From NCBI GenBank assembly GCA_009829735.1, contig CM020619.1, positions 11,398,375 through 11,462,374 of the forward strand: 64,000 nt of DNA, in the 5' to 3' direction. Source of the DNA: Pyropia yezoensis. Its lineage: Eukaryota > Rhodophyta > Bangiophyceae > Bangiales > Bangiaceae. Within the stretch, counting starts at the first letter, position 1; every line of letters begins with the position of its first letter. Position numbers and translations under genes: made by a program. Positions 1 through 8,313 of this stretch are shown in pieces. A model generated the notes under the pieces. That model ran no database searches. It saw only the letters and a list, made by a program, of their open reading frames with translations, and was not told where the DNA came from.

Positions 1-207
1 AAGTTGAGTAAAGGCATCCAACAACTTGTTAGGAATGCGAGTAAGAAGTCGGCTACGAACGAAGTACGTTCACGCCGCGAGGGTGGGTCTCGACCGGTGG
101 TGGCGGTCGCCACACCCTCGGCGGAGGGGGCGGACACGTCGTCCTCGGACTCGTCGTTTTCCCCTTCGTCCTCAGATTCGGACGCCAAGTCGGCGGGAAA
201 CGAATGA
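1..207 (+). CDS. C-terminal tail of gypsy Gag (partial)
   Basis: This is an open frame entering from the left edge and ending at 205-207. It ends in a Ser/Asp-rich acidic tail (serine clusters around residues 46-60 of the visible part). Its last codons overlap the ATG of the protease frame at 204 in an ATGA arrangement, one base back in frame, which is how many gypsy elements couple Gag to Pol. No CCHC zinc knuckle is visible in the part shown. The Gag call rests on position rather than on a motif. Confidence 0.4.
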   Translation, partial: KLSKGIQQLVRNASKKSATNEVRSRREGGSRPVVAVATPSAEGADTSSSDSSFSPSSSDSDAKSAGNE

Positions 208-1253
208 CCGTTGGAGCTCGCCGTCCGAAGCTCACAACGGCAGCCTCGGCCAAGTGGGTCAAGAGGACGAACCAACCGTGCCGGATACTGCGGCGACCTA
301 AGGGAGTCCGCCCACCTCGGGTAGGACTCCCCAAGAACGTAAACCCACGTCGGGTCATCGCGGTGCTGACGGGTGAGAACTTCCAGGTGGCTGGACGGGT
401 GCAACTTGCCCCCGGCCGTGCCTGCTGTGCCCGTATCGTACTTGATATCGGGTCAGGAGCCTCCTTGATACGCAAGTCGCTATTACCAAAGGAGATGAAG
501 CTCCAACGCTGGAGGTCCAAAGCTGACCGTCTGATCGATATCAATGGTGGGGTACTTCCCATCGTTGGTGCCGTGACCCTACCAACTAGGTTGGGGACCC
601 ATGAGGTCGACGTGACCTATGGTGTAGTTGAGAATATATCGGTACCCCTGCTTCTGGGTACCCCTTATGTCGTAACACAAGTGCCTTTGATTTGTGGCCC
701 TGAGTACTGGGTCAAGTTAATGAATGGGGAGACTATCCCCATCCTTGGTAAGGGAAAGTCTGTGGCTCCTGTGACAGTCTCACAGTCGAAGCCTGTTTGT
801 TCGGTGAGGGAAGGGTTTACTGCTACCCTGCGTTTAGCCCGTAAAGTCACGTTGCCCCCCAACTCGGTGGCGCACGTTGACGTTGTAACTGATTATACGG
901 GGAACGGGTTGGTGCACCCTTACCCCCGTCTTGCTCGCAAGCACCAAGTGCATGTTGCCCTTGGCACGATGGACTCCAAAGCCGGAACCCCGTGGAGGAT
1001 CCAGGTGATGAACCTGAGCTCGTCGCCCAAGTACTTCAAGTCGGGAGCCAAGTTCGGCTATATCGACCAACACGAGGGACCGGTAGTAGCGGTCACCCTC
1101 AACGCGGGCGCAAGTAGCGACCCGAAGTCCGGAAAGGAGAAGCATCAAGCCAAGTCGGCCGCCTCTCCTCGGCCCCATGTGAACATGGAGGGTGTCCCAC
1201 CCAGGTTGAGGGTTCAAGTTGAACGCCTCTTGGACCAATATCACAAGTTGTGA
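204..1253 (+). CDS. Gypsy protease-domain ORF (5' part of Pol)
   Basis: The 349-codon frame contains a retropepsin-like segment. An Asp-Ile-Gly followed by Ser-Gly-Ala-Ser at residues 81-87 sits after a hydrophobic strand, where the catalytic D-T/S-G of aspartic proteases belongs. A second hydrophobic, glycine-containing strand (VPLLLGTPYV, about residues 147-156) fits the retropepsin fold. Ile in place of Thr/Ser in the catalytic triad is unusual. The frame ends at TGA 1251-1253 and the RT frame continues in the same phase straight after it, so protease and RT were probably one polyprotein. The TGA is the 3' arm of a perfect hairpin at 1241-1253. Confidence 0.7.
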   Translation: MTVGARRPKLTTAASAKWVKRTNQPCRILRRPKGVRPPRVGLPKNVNPRRVIAVLTGENFQVAGRVQLAPGRACCARIVLDIGSGASLIRKSLLPKEMKLQRWRSKADRLIDINGGVLPIVGAVTLPTRLGTHEVDVTYGVVENISVPLLLGTPYVVTQVPLICGPEYWVKLMNGETIPILGKGKSVAPVTVSQSKPVCSVREGFTATLRLARKVTLPPNSVAHVDVVTDYTGNGLVHPYPRLARKHQVHVALGTMDSKAGTPWRIQVMNLSSSPKYFKSGAKFGYIDQHEGPVVAVTLNAGASSDPKSGKEKHQAKSAASPRPHVNMEGVPPRLRVQVERLLDQYHKL

Positions 1254-3752
1254 GATGGTCAATTGGGACTCATGAGAGCCACCCAACACTGGATCGAGTT
1301 GAAGCCCGGTGCACTTCCTATACGCCAACAACCGTATAGGGGAGGACCCCGTTCAAGGGCCCCCGTTAAGGAGCAAGTTGCTCGCATGGAGGCCCTCGAT
1401 GTGATCGAGGCCAGTAACGCCGAGTGGGCGAGTCCGGTGGTTATCGTCCCCAAAGTTGATGGGACCCCCCGGTTCTGTATCGACTACCGTAAGCTCAACG
1501 AGAGCACGGTGAAGGACAGTTATCCCCTACCTAGGATGGACGACTGTCTGGACTCCCTGGGGGAGGCGAACGTGTTCTCTACCCTGGACTGTAACGCGGG
1601 GTACTGGCAAATTCCCATTGCCCCGGAGGACGGGCATAAAACTACCTTTACCTGTCACTGTGGTACCTACCAGTGCAACCGTCTACCGTTTGGCCTGTGT
1701 AACGCGCCGGCAACTTTCCAGCGCGCTATGGACATGATTCTGGCCGGAGTACGGTGGCAGATCTGTCTCGTGTACCTAGACGATATCATTGTGTTCTCCC
1801 GAAGTCCGGAGGAACACATTGGCCATCTTGGCCAGGTGTTCAAGCTACTTGCTGACGCCGGTGTGTCACTGAAGGCGAGTAAGTGCCACCTCTTCTCTCA
1901 AGAGGTGGAATACTTGGGACATGTTGTCCGTCCGGGGCGTCTCAGTGTCAACGAGAAAAACTTGAGGGCCATCCGTAAGGCTCAGTACCCCCGGACCCAG
2001 ACCCAGATGAGGAGCTTCCTCGGGATGTGTAACGTGTACCGACGTTTCACCAAGGGCTTCGCCAAGGTGGCGAAACCGTTGAATGAGTTAGTGAGCTCAA
2101 CGCTACCGAAGAACCTGCCTCCCCCCAGTCGGGTGGAGCAGGAATCCTTTGAGACTCTTCGGGACCTTCTGCTGAAGCTTCCTATCCTGGCTATTCCCAG
2201 GTTGGGAGGCCACTACATCCTGGATGTGGACGCTAGCTACGACCAACTTGGTTGTGCGTTGCTTCAGCAGCAGCCGGACAAGGAGTACTTGCCGGTGGGA
2301 TACTTTAGCAAGGGGCTGAACTCGGCCGAGAAGAACTACGGAGTCACGGAGTTGGAAGGACTCGCAGTCGTGTGGGCGGTGACGTCACTTCGTCAATACC
2401 TAGAGGGTGAGAAGTTCCTCATCCGCTGTGACCACCGCGCGTTGCAGTTCATCTTTAAGACGGACTGTACGAACTCTCGTCTCAACCGGTGGAGGGTGCG
2501 ACTGGCACCCTTCAACTTTGATATTGAGTACCGACCTGGCAGGCAACATGCCCTTGCCGACGGCCTCTCTCGGGTACCTACCGAGGGGCTGGACACTAAC
2601 CCAGTCGATGAGGACATCCCCATCGTGGGGGTAGTCACGCGCTCGGGTCAGGCGTTGAACCCCGAGGCGCCAGGGAACAAGAAGTACTTGCCCCTGTCCC
2701 TGGACGAGGTGGTGAAGGCCCAGGCCGAGGATCCCTTCTGCAAGTCGCAGAGGGATACACTGGATACAGTGGCGGAGACGCGGTTCTTTCTGGGAGACGA
2801 TGGCCTCCTCATGAGGAGGGGGGTATTCCAGGGGACCGAACAACTTGTCGTCCCCGCATCCCTCAAGGACAGTATCCTTGAGAGGGAGCATAACGCTCCC
2901 TCAGGTGGACACCTGGGGTCTAGTAAACTGTACCAGACCCTGAGGACCAGGTACTACTGGCCGTCCATGGTGGTGGACATCTACAGTTGGGTGGCTGCCT
3001 GCACAAGTTGTGCACAGAACCGTCTGATGGAGCGGCGGCCTACTACGGCTATGCTATTGTTCCCGGCCAAGGAGCCCTTTGCCGCGTTGGCGATGGACAT
3101 CCTTGGGCCACTGCCAGTGACCGAGGAGGGCAACCAGTACCTCCTGGTTATCTGTGACCGCTTCACGAAACTTACGCGAGCGATCCCACTGGCAGAGATC
3201 ACGGCCATGTCGGTCGTGTCAGCCTTCCTAGATCACTGGGTTGCCGCGTATGGCATTCCGGATAGTACACTATCGGACAATGGACCGCAATTTGCGTCTG
3301 TACTGTTTCAGGGAGTGCTAGATATGTTGGGGGTGCGGGCAAACTATGCCACCCCCTACCACCCACAAACTAATGGGCAGGTGGAGCGCTTCAACAAAAC
3401 TATGGTTAGGCAGCTGCGCCACTATGTGAGTGAGCACGTGAAAACGTGGGACCAATACATTTCTATTCTTACCACTGCCTACAATTCGCAGGTTCACTCA
3501 TCTACCGGGGAAGTACCCCTCGCTTTTGTGACTCCCCGTCGCGTGCGGTCTATTGCCGTGCGGCGGCCGCTCCCAACTAGGGAGGATGGTGGCAGGACGC
3601 CTACTCCTACTGAGATTAAGGCGGAGTTCGCTGCTAGGCTTGAAAACCTCATCCCTAAAGTCAGGGCTGAGATGGACAAAGCACAAAAGCGCAACAAGCG
3701 TACCTTTGACAAAAAAGGTGCGCACCGCCAAGCATGTCCCCGAGCAGGGTGA
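1254..3752 (+). CDS. Gypsy reverse transcriptase - RNase H - integrase
   Basis: Residues counted from the first Met (1263) give a complete catalytic core. RT has YLDD at 171-174 and the SPVVIVPKVDG and FCIDYRKLN blocks at about 57-79. RNase H carries acidic residues at about D323, E365, D390 and D433. Integrase has an HHCC zinc module (H543, H550, C580, C583) and the DDE triad at about D612, D672, E708, with the PYHPQTNGQVERFNK block typical of Ty3/gypsy. The frame is open upstream to 1254. It ends at 3752 after leaving its natural phase near an A-run at 3711-3716. All catalytic residues look intact, so the copy may be young despite its two breaks. Confidence 0.93.
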   Translation, partial: DGQLGLMRATQHWIELKPGALPIRQQPYRGGPRSRAPVKEQVARMEALDVIEASNAEWASPVVIVPKVDGTPRFCIDYRKLNESTVKDSYPLPRMDDCLDSLGEANVFSTLDCNAGYWQIPIAPEDGHKTTFTCHCGTYQCNRLPFGLCNAPATFQRAMDMILAGVRWQICLVYLDDIIVFSRSPEEHIGHLGQVFKLLADAGVSLKASKCHLFSQEVEYLGHVVRPGRLSVNEKNLRAIRKAQYPRTQTQMRSFLGMCNVYRRFTKGFAKVAKPLNELVSSTLPKNLPPPSRVEQESFETLRDLLLKLPILAIPRLGGHYILDVDASYDQLGCALLQQQPDKEYLPVGYFSKGLNSAEKNYGVTELEGLAVVWAVTSLRQYLEGEKFLIRCDHRALQFIFKTDCTNSRLNRWRVRLAPFNFDIEYRPGRQHALADGLSRVPTEGLDTNPVDEDIPIVGVVTRSGQALNPEAPGNKKYLPLSLDEVVKAQAEDPFCKSQRDTLDTVAETRFFLGDDGLLMRRGVFQGTEQLVVPASLKDSILEREHNAPSGGHLGSSKLYQTLRTRYYWPSMVVDIYSWVAACTSCAQNRLMERRPTTAMLLFPAKEPFAALAMDILGPLPVTEEGNQYLLVICDRFTKLTRAIPLAEITAMSVVSAFLDHWVAAYGIPDSTLSDNGPQFASVLFQGVLDMLGVRANYATPYHPQTNGQVERFNKTMVRQLRHYVSEHVKTWDQYISILTTAYNSQVHSSTGEVPLAFVTPRRVRSIAVRRPLPTREDGGRTPTPTEIKAEFAARLENLIPKVRAEMDKAQKRNKRTFDKKGAHRQACPRAG

Positions 3753-4188
3753 CTGGGTATTGGTCCACTCACACACCCCAACTGGGGGTAAGTTGGTATT
3801 CCAGACGAAGGGGCCGTACCAGGTCCTTCGTACTGATGGGCGGCGCTTCACCATCGAAAGTGACGATGGGGTCCGCACAGTGAACGGACAGGACGTGGTC
3901 AAAGTTGCACCACCGCCTGCGGGCGACCCAGCTTGGGCGCGTGCGTTGGAAGCGTGGCGCCTCCCCTCACTGCCTGCGGCCAAAAGGGGCCCGCAGGAGT
4001 ACGTGTTCGATAAGTTCATCGACCACGGCTGGGATGAGGACAATGACCGCCTCATGTTGAGGGTGCGTTGGCTTGGCTACAAAGCCAAGGATGATACGTG
4101 GGAGTATGTGGAGGACCTTCCCGCTGAGAAGGTCCGGGCCTACTGTGCCCGGAACGAGATAGACCCTAACAGCCCTCCCTCAACGTGA
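3718..4188 (+). CDS. Gypsy integrase C-terminus with chromodomain, +1 frame
   Basis: The integrase reading continues here one base forward of the preceding frame. A GPY/F-like motif (KGPYQVLRT, about 3810-3836) closes the integrase. From about 3997 to 4150 a chromodomain follows: EYVFDKFIDH, LRVRWLGY and DDTWEYVEDL are the usual landmarks, with the aromatic residues that bind methyl-lysine. This domain defines chromoviruses and is thought to steer integration to marked histones. It ends at TGA/TAG-type stop 4186-4188. The shift lies at six A residues (3711-3716); one fewer A would restore the phase, so it may be a mutation, a homopolymer read error or a recoding site. Confidence 0.82.
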   Translation: MRTAKHVPEQGDWVLVHSHTPTGGKLVFQTKGPYQVLRTDGRRFTIESDDGVRTVNGQDVVKVAPPPAGDPAWARALEAWRLPSLPAAKRGPQEYVFDKFIDHGWDEDNDRLMLRVRWLGYKAKDDTWEYVEDLPAEKVRAYCARNEIDPNSPPST

Positions 4189-4299
4189 GGGACGGCCGAG
4201 CAACAGTGCCAAGAGAGTGCTTCAAGTCGAAGTGGTACGCAGAGTGGCTTTTAACTACAGCCCTAACCCTCACACTCTCACAACAAAGGCAGCTGCCAA

Positions 4300-6414
4300 C
4301 TAGGCATGCATGCTAGACTCTCCAACCCCACGGCCCTCGCCCTCACGTGGAGGCGAGCGGCGAGACCCCCGGCGATAACGCTCCCCACCAGTCGGAGGGG
4401 CCGGCGGCTCCAAGTCGGACCCGTCGCGCCCCTCACGGTCGCGCAAGTGGCGACGACCGCGGCTACTCTTCTGCTCAGTCTTGCGCGCAAGTTGGCGACG
4501 CAGACGCCGGACCGACTCCGACTCTGACGGAGTCGAGGACTCCGAGACGGAGTAAGACAACTCGTCTTCCGACACGGAGGGAGAGCGCCGCGAGCGTCGG
4601 CGACGACGGCGAGGAGGCGAGTATGCCCGGCTCGCACGACGTTTGCCACGCCCAAGTGGGGCTGGCTGAGGCATAATAGCCCCAATGCGAGCCAACTCGG
4701 CCGTCATAAACTCCGCCACCGACTCGCAACTCGCGGTCGCCACTGCAGTACGAACGCGCTCCTCAAGTTGAGGAGTCTCGGAAGTTTGAAGGGTTGCGGT
4801 CGACGCGGCCAACCAGGAAATGGTGCGCACCAACGTGGTGATCATCATCTCTGAGGTTAGAGGCGTGGGCGGTAACACCAACTTGGGGTATACCGTCAGG
4901 AGGGTGGCCCCCATGTTGGGGGACACCGGAGTGGACGACTCAACGGCCACGCTAATCGGGATGTCCCCGTGCGGCTGGTAAGGGACAGGAGGAAGCGGAG
5001 GGGCACGCCGAGGTGGCGGGACCCGGGTGTAACTGCGACCCCGACTTGGGGCGCCCGCAGTGGGTTGAGTCATATGGTCATCATGTGAGGGCACGGCCAT
5101 AACTATGGCCTTGTCCGGGGGTGGCGCAGTGTGGCGATCCACCCCCGGGGCATACGGGTAGTCCCCGATGCCCAACCCCTCTCGTAGGACCACACGGCCG
5201 TCGTGAAGTTCACGAGCGACCCATACGAACTGGCGAAGTGCGCCATCGTCCTTGGGCCCACGAGTGGGGCGGCGCAACGTGTGCTCGATGCTCTCCCACT
5301 CGATAAACTTGTGGAGGCGGAGCATCTCCTCAAGTAGAGTGAGTTGTCCTGATGAGCACCCCTCAGCAACTAGCTGAGGGGTGAGCTGTTCCAAACCTTG
5401 GATAAGCCGGAGGGGGAGATGCCAGAGCATCCCCCGCCGCTGGACACAAGACACCCAGGTCGACATGACCTCGAGGAGCCACTGGGTGGCCAACATGGCC
5501 CACACCAGGTGATCAGGGCCAGCCGTCAACATGACGGAGCCGAAGTGGTCAAGCAACCGTGGCAGCAACGCCGGGAACCCGTAGGGGACCTCAACCTGAG
5601 GCCACCACTCGGGCTTCTTCGGATAGTACTGCTCCTTACTGGCAGCAGACTGCTGAGGAAACTCAAGTTGAGCCGAGGTCACCAAGTAGGGACCTCGCCG
5701 GAAGTCCTTCTCCATCCGCACATCAAAGTGATGAGTGTGCGGATCGGCCTCGTGAAGGTACGGGGGGCGAGTTGCCACCGCGTCCCAAGTAAAGGTCGGC
5801 AAGTCGCCGGGACCCGGGATAGTTCCCCCGCGGTCCACCATGGCCTTGGCCCGCTGTACGTCTTCGACCTCCTCGTCGTCCAGGAAGGCAAACTGGTCCG
5901 TCCTGAAGCCGGCAGGGAACCCGACCCTACGGGGATACTTCTCCCGTAGGCGGTCCCATACCCGACCCATCGCTGCGCCAAGTCGGCCACAGCGAAGAAC
6001 AGTCAACCCCTCCTCATATAGAGGCCAAGCGGGGTAAAACCACCGCCCCAAGGCCTCACGCGGGACAACTTGTCCCGCCTCCGGGGGAGATCCCGCCGTC
6101 AACCCAAAGCCGGGTGAAGCGGGAGTCCCATCCCCCGGCGCGATCGCGGAGCCCCCGCCAAAAGTCCCTGCGGGCGCTGCACCGTAGGAGGTGTCCTCCA
6201 TACGTTCGTCGAGAGAGTCCGTCTCCACCCCCGGGGTCGCCATGGCTCTCCCCAAGTTGGGGAGAGACGCCCTGGCTACAGCGGCACGAGATCCGCCTCG
6301 AGTTGAGGGGGACTCGGATCGTGGGTAGACGGGTGGCCCCCCCAGCGTGGAGCGGCCCAGTGGAAGGTGAAGGGGAGGTGGTGGTGATGGTGAAGTGCGA
6401 ACCGGGGAGAGCAA
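4300..6414 (-). CDS. 704-aa opposite-strand ORF inside the gypsy element
   Basis: This frame runs against the retroelement from ATG at 6414 to a stop at 4300, just 111 bases past the chromodomain stop. I do not recognise the product. The N-terminal 100 residues are Pro/Ser/Gly-rich. A folded-looking middle follows (about residues 120-430), with aromatic-rich stretches such as YPAWPLYEEGL and WWPQVEVPYGFPALLPRLLDHFGS. A Pro-rich linker comes next, and the basic tail is rich in Arg and Ser-Glu repeats (about 590-700), like an RNA- or chromatin-binding tail. There is no zinc knuckle, DDE or RT motif. The length and shift from folded to basic composition argue for a real protein, perhaps a Gag-like or accessory product made from antisense transcription. 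It could also be the gag of a second, inverted element. Confidence 0.55.
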   Translation of the reverse strand: MLSPVRTSPSPPPPLHLPLGRSTLGGPPVYPRSESPSTRGGSRAAVARASLPNLGRAMATPGVETDSLDERMEDTSYGAAPAGTFGGGSAIAPGDGTPASPGFGLTAGSPPEAGQVVPREALGRWFYPAWPLYEEGLTVLRCGRLGAAMGRVWDRLREKYPRRVGFPAGFRTDQFAFLDDEEVEDVQRAKAMVDRGGTIPGPGDLPTFTWDAVATRPPYLHEADPHTHHFDVRMEKDFRRGPYLVTSAQLEFPQQSAASKEQYYPKKPEWWPQVEVPYGFPALLPRLLDHFGSVMLTAGPDHLVWAMLATQWLLEVMSTWVSCVQRRGMLWHLPLRLIQGLEQLTPQLVAEGCSSGQLTLLEEMLRLHKFIEWESIEHTLRRPTRGPKDDGALRQFVWVARELHDGRVVLREGLGIGDYPYAPGVDRHTAPPPDKAIVMAVPSHDDHMTQPTAGAPSRGRSYTRVPPPRRAPPLPPVPYQPHGDIPISVAVESSTPVSPNMGATLLTVYPKLVLPPTPLTSEMMITTLVRTISWLAASTATLQTSETPQLEERVRTAVATASCESVAEFMTAELARIGAIMPQPAPLGRGKRRASRAYSPPRRRRRRSRRSPSVSEDELSYSVSESSTPSESESVRRLRRQLARKTEQKSSRGRRHLRDREGRDGSDLEPPAPPTGGERYRRGSRRSPPREGEGRGVGESSMHA

Positions 6415-6568
6415 GCTGCCGAGTGGGCAAGCTTGAGGAAAGGGGCGGTCAACGTGACCGCCTCCACATCCGCGTTACGTACTCAAGGGGGGACAGCAAG
6501 TCGCGCCCCCAACGCCGAGACGTGCGTTTACGCACCCCCTCACAGGGCCGACCGGGTCGGTCGGAACT

Positions 6569-6581
6569 GAGGAGAGGGGAG
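6569..6581 (+). other. Polypurine tract next to LTR
   Basis: Thirteen consecutive purines (GAGGAGAGGGGAG) end exactly where the LTR begins at 6582. In LTR retroelements this tract primes plus-strand DNA synthesis and always abuts the 3' LTR. Its position marks the LTR as the 3' LTR of a plus-strand element, so it belongs with the gypsy Pol and not with a minus-strand element. Confidence 0.7.
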
Positions 6582-7050
6582 TGTGGCAGTATTAACCCCC
6601 AGGTACGGGGGCAACACGTGCCATGCAAGGGGCGGCAGGCCACTAGCCTGATCCGTTCCTCCCCCTTCATTTGGGTCCGTATTCCCTAAGTTTGGGATAG
6701 TTAGCTTAGTAGTAAATCCAACTTGGATTTGAGGGTTTTCTGCATTTATCGTCTTGAATTTTCGTGTGGCCCGGTGGGCAGGTGCTGGGGTGGGAGATTC
6801 TGAGTGGCGAGATTCTGAGGGGACCCTCGGGGGATAAGGGGAGGGACAGCGGGGCTTGGCCCTGCGTCCCCGTCCCGACCAAGAAACTGTTGGACCACAC
6901 ACCATCCTCTTGTTTGTCAGTGGGGGGTTTGCCCCACAACAGGGACAGAGTGTGTGCGACTTGCACTTCTTCCGGTTCCCCCGACACGGGAGGCAGCCCT
7001 TGTACACCGCCCCAACTTGGGTGCCGTGTGTGTAAGTGGTTTTTGCCACA
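6582..7050 (+). repeat. Gypsy 3' LTR, 469 bp
   Basis: The repeat starts TGTGGCA and ends TGCCACA, a perfect 7-bp terminal inverted repeat with the canonical TG...CA ends. It is preceded by a polypurine tract. A second copy of the same length lies inverted at 7845-8313; by eye the two agree at roughly nine positions in ten. It contains two palindromic hairpins of the element's own class, at 6714-6730 (arms AAATCC/GGATTT, loop AACTT) and 7011-7021. Its right end joins copia coding sequence directly at 7051. Confidence 0.85.
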
Positions 7051-7818
7051 ATCCTGAAGCGGTTCAACATGACGAACGCCAACCCGGTGCGCCTACCGAT
7101 GGGGGTGGGATCCAAACTCCGCAAGGCGGGGGAGCCCCTCCCGACGGATGCCATCAAAACCTAGCAGGAGTTGATTGGGTCCTTGCTGTACCTGTCAGCG
7201 TGCACCCGGCCTGACCTCTCCTGTGCGGTCGGCCGGCTGTCCAGGTTTGTGGCCGCACCCACTGCAGATCACGTGGCGGCGGCCAAGACGGTGCTGCGCT
7301 ACCTGTGCGGCACGCCCGACCTGTCTCGAATGTACCGAGGGTCGGGAAAGCTGATTGGGCACTGTGACGCAGACTACGCCGGCGACCTGGACACCCGTCG
7401 ATCGACGACGGGGTACGTGTTCACGTACTTTGGGGCAGCAGTGAGCTGGGGGAGCAAGCAACAGGCCTCGGTCGCCAAGTCAACGACCGAGGCTGAGTCC
7501 GTGGCGGCGACCGCTGCGACCAAGGAAGCTGCTTGGCTTCGTCACCTTGTCGGGGACCTACCGGGCAAGGTTCCCAAGCTCACCCTCCACTGCGACAACC
7601 AGGGGGCGGTAGCGATGATGCACAACGCGGTGAGCTCCCCGCGCACAAAGCACATCGACATCGACCTCCACTTCATCCGGGAGATGATCGAGGACGGCCT
7701 GCTGGTGGTCGTCTTGATCCTGTCGGCCAGCGACCTTGCGGACATCCTCACAAAGGCTCTACCAGTGCATGCCCACTCCACTATCCGTAAGGGCATGGGA
7801 GTAGGCGACTCCCTCTGA
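7051..7818 (+). pseudogene. Ty1/copia pol remnant: RT end and RNase H
   Basis: Translation from 7051 gives the end of a copia RT (ILKRFNM and a PVRLPMG block) and then a full copia RNase H: IGSLLYLS, RPDLSCAVGRLSRF, the HCDADYAGD catalytic block, STTGYVF, the SVAKSTTEAESVA block, and the ADILTKALP end. The upstream RT, integrase and gag are missing because a gypsy LTR meets this frame at 7050/7051. An in-frame TAG at 7162-7164 sits where a Tyr codon is expected, so the piece is dead. A purine-rich GCGGGGGAG at 7831-7839 followed by TGTTG looks like the polypurine tract and first bases of the lost copia 3' LTR. Confidence 0.88.
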
Positions 7819-7844
7819 TGGACGAAGCCCGCGGGGGAGTGTTG

Positions 7845-8313
7845 TGTGGCAAAAACCACTCGCGCACGCAGCACCCAAGTTGGGGCGGTGCACAAGGGCT
7901 GCCTCCAGTGTCGGAGGAACCGGAAGAAGTGCAAGTCGCACACACGCTATCCCTGTTGTCGGGCAATCCCCCCACCAGTAAACAAGATGATGGTGTGTGG
8001 GCCAACAGTTTCTTGGTCGGGACGGGGAAGCGACGCCAAGCCCTGCTGTCCCTCCCCTTATCCCTCCAGGGCCCTCTCAGAATCTTGCCACTCGAAATCT
8101 CCCACCCCAGCACCTGCCCACCGGGCCACACGAAAATTCAAGACGATAAAATGCAGAAAACCCTCAAATCCACGTTGGATCTACTACTAAGCTAACTATC
8201 CCTTACTTAGGGAGTATGGACCCAAATGCCTGGGGAGAAACGGGTCAGGCTAGCTGCCTGCCGCCCCTTGCATGGCACGTGCTGCCCCCCTACCTGGGGT
8301 CAATACTGCCACA
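7845..8313 (-). repeat. Second gypsy LTR, inverted
   Basis: This is the reverse complement of the LTR at 6582-7050, of identical length (469 bp) and with the same TGTGGCA/TGCCACA ends. Several substitutions and small indels separate the two; the AAATCC palindrome is damaged here near 8163-8178 while the short one is kept at 7874-7884. No polypurine tract lies beside it in its own orientation and the 5-bp flanks (TGTTG and GCCGG) do not match, so it is a solo or rearranged LTR. Confidence 0.83.

Larger units (their letters stand above)
1..7050 (+). mobile_element. Ty3/gypsy chromovirus, 5' end outside window
   Basis: The plus-strand order is gag tail, protease, RT, RNase H, integrase, GPY/F motif and chromodomain, which is the order of a Ty3/gypsy chromovirus. 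The coding part ends at 4188. It is followed by a long opposite-strand ORF, a polypurine tract at 6569-6581, and a 469-bp LTR at 6582-7050 that begins TGTGGCA and ends TGCCACA. The 5' LTR and most of gag lie left of the window. The copy looks non-functional as written: one in-frame TGA separates protease from RT, and a one-base shift separates integrase from the chromodomain. Assigning the opposite-strand ORF and the LTR to this element is an inference, supported by the adjacent polypurine tract and by a hairpin class shared across all three parts. Confidence 0.8.

Noticed and set aside
1212-6730. Interpreting CAASTTG palindromes as dimer-binding DNA sites
   Set aside because: Several members have loops AAGTC, AAGTG or AACTA that break palindromic symmetry at the centre while the arms still pair, which fits a stem-loop better.
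6582-7050. Reading this LTR as the 5' LTR of a minus-strand element with the 704-aa ORF as its gag
   Set aside because: A polypurine tract abuts the LTR in the plus orientation, no primer-binding site (TGG...) follows it in the minus orientation, and hairpins link it to the plus-strand pol. It is not fully excluded.
7840-8313. Calling 7840-8313 the copia 3' LTR
   Set aside because: The sequence from 7845 matches the gypsy LTR in inverse orientation over its whole 469 bp; only TGTTG after the purine tract looks copia-like.
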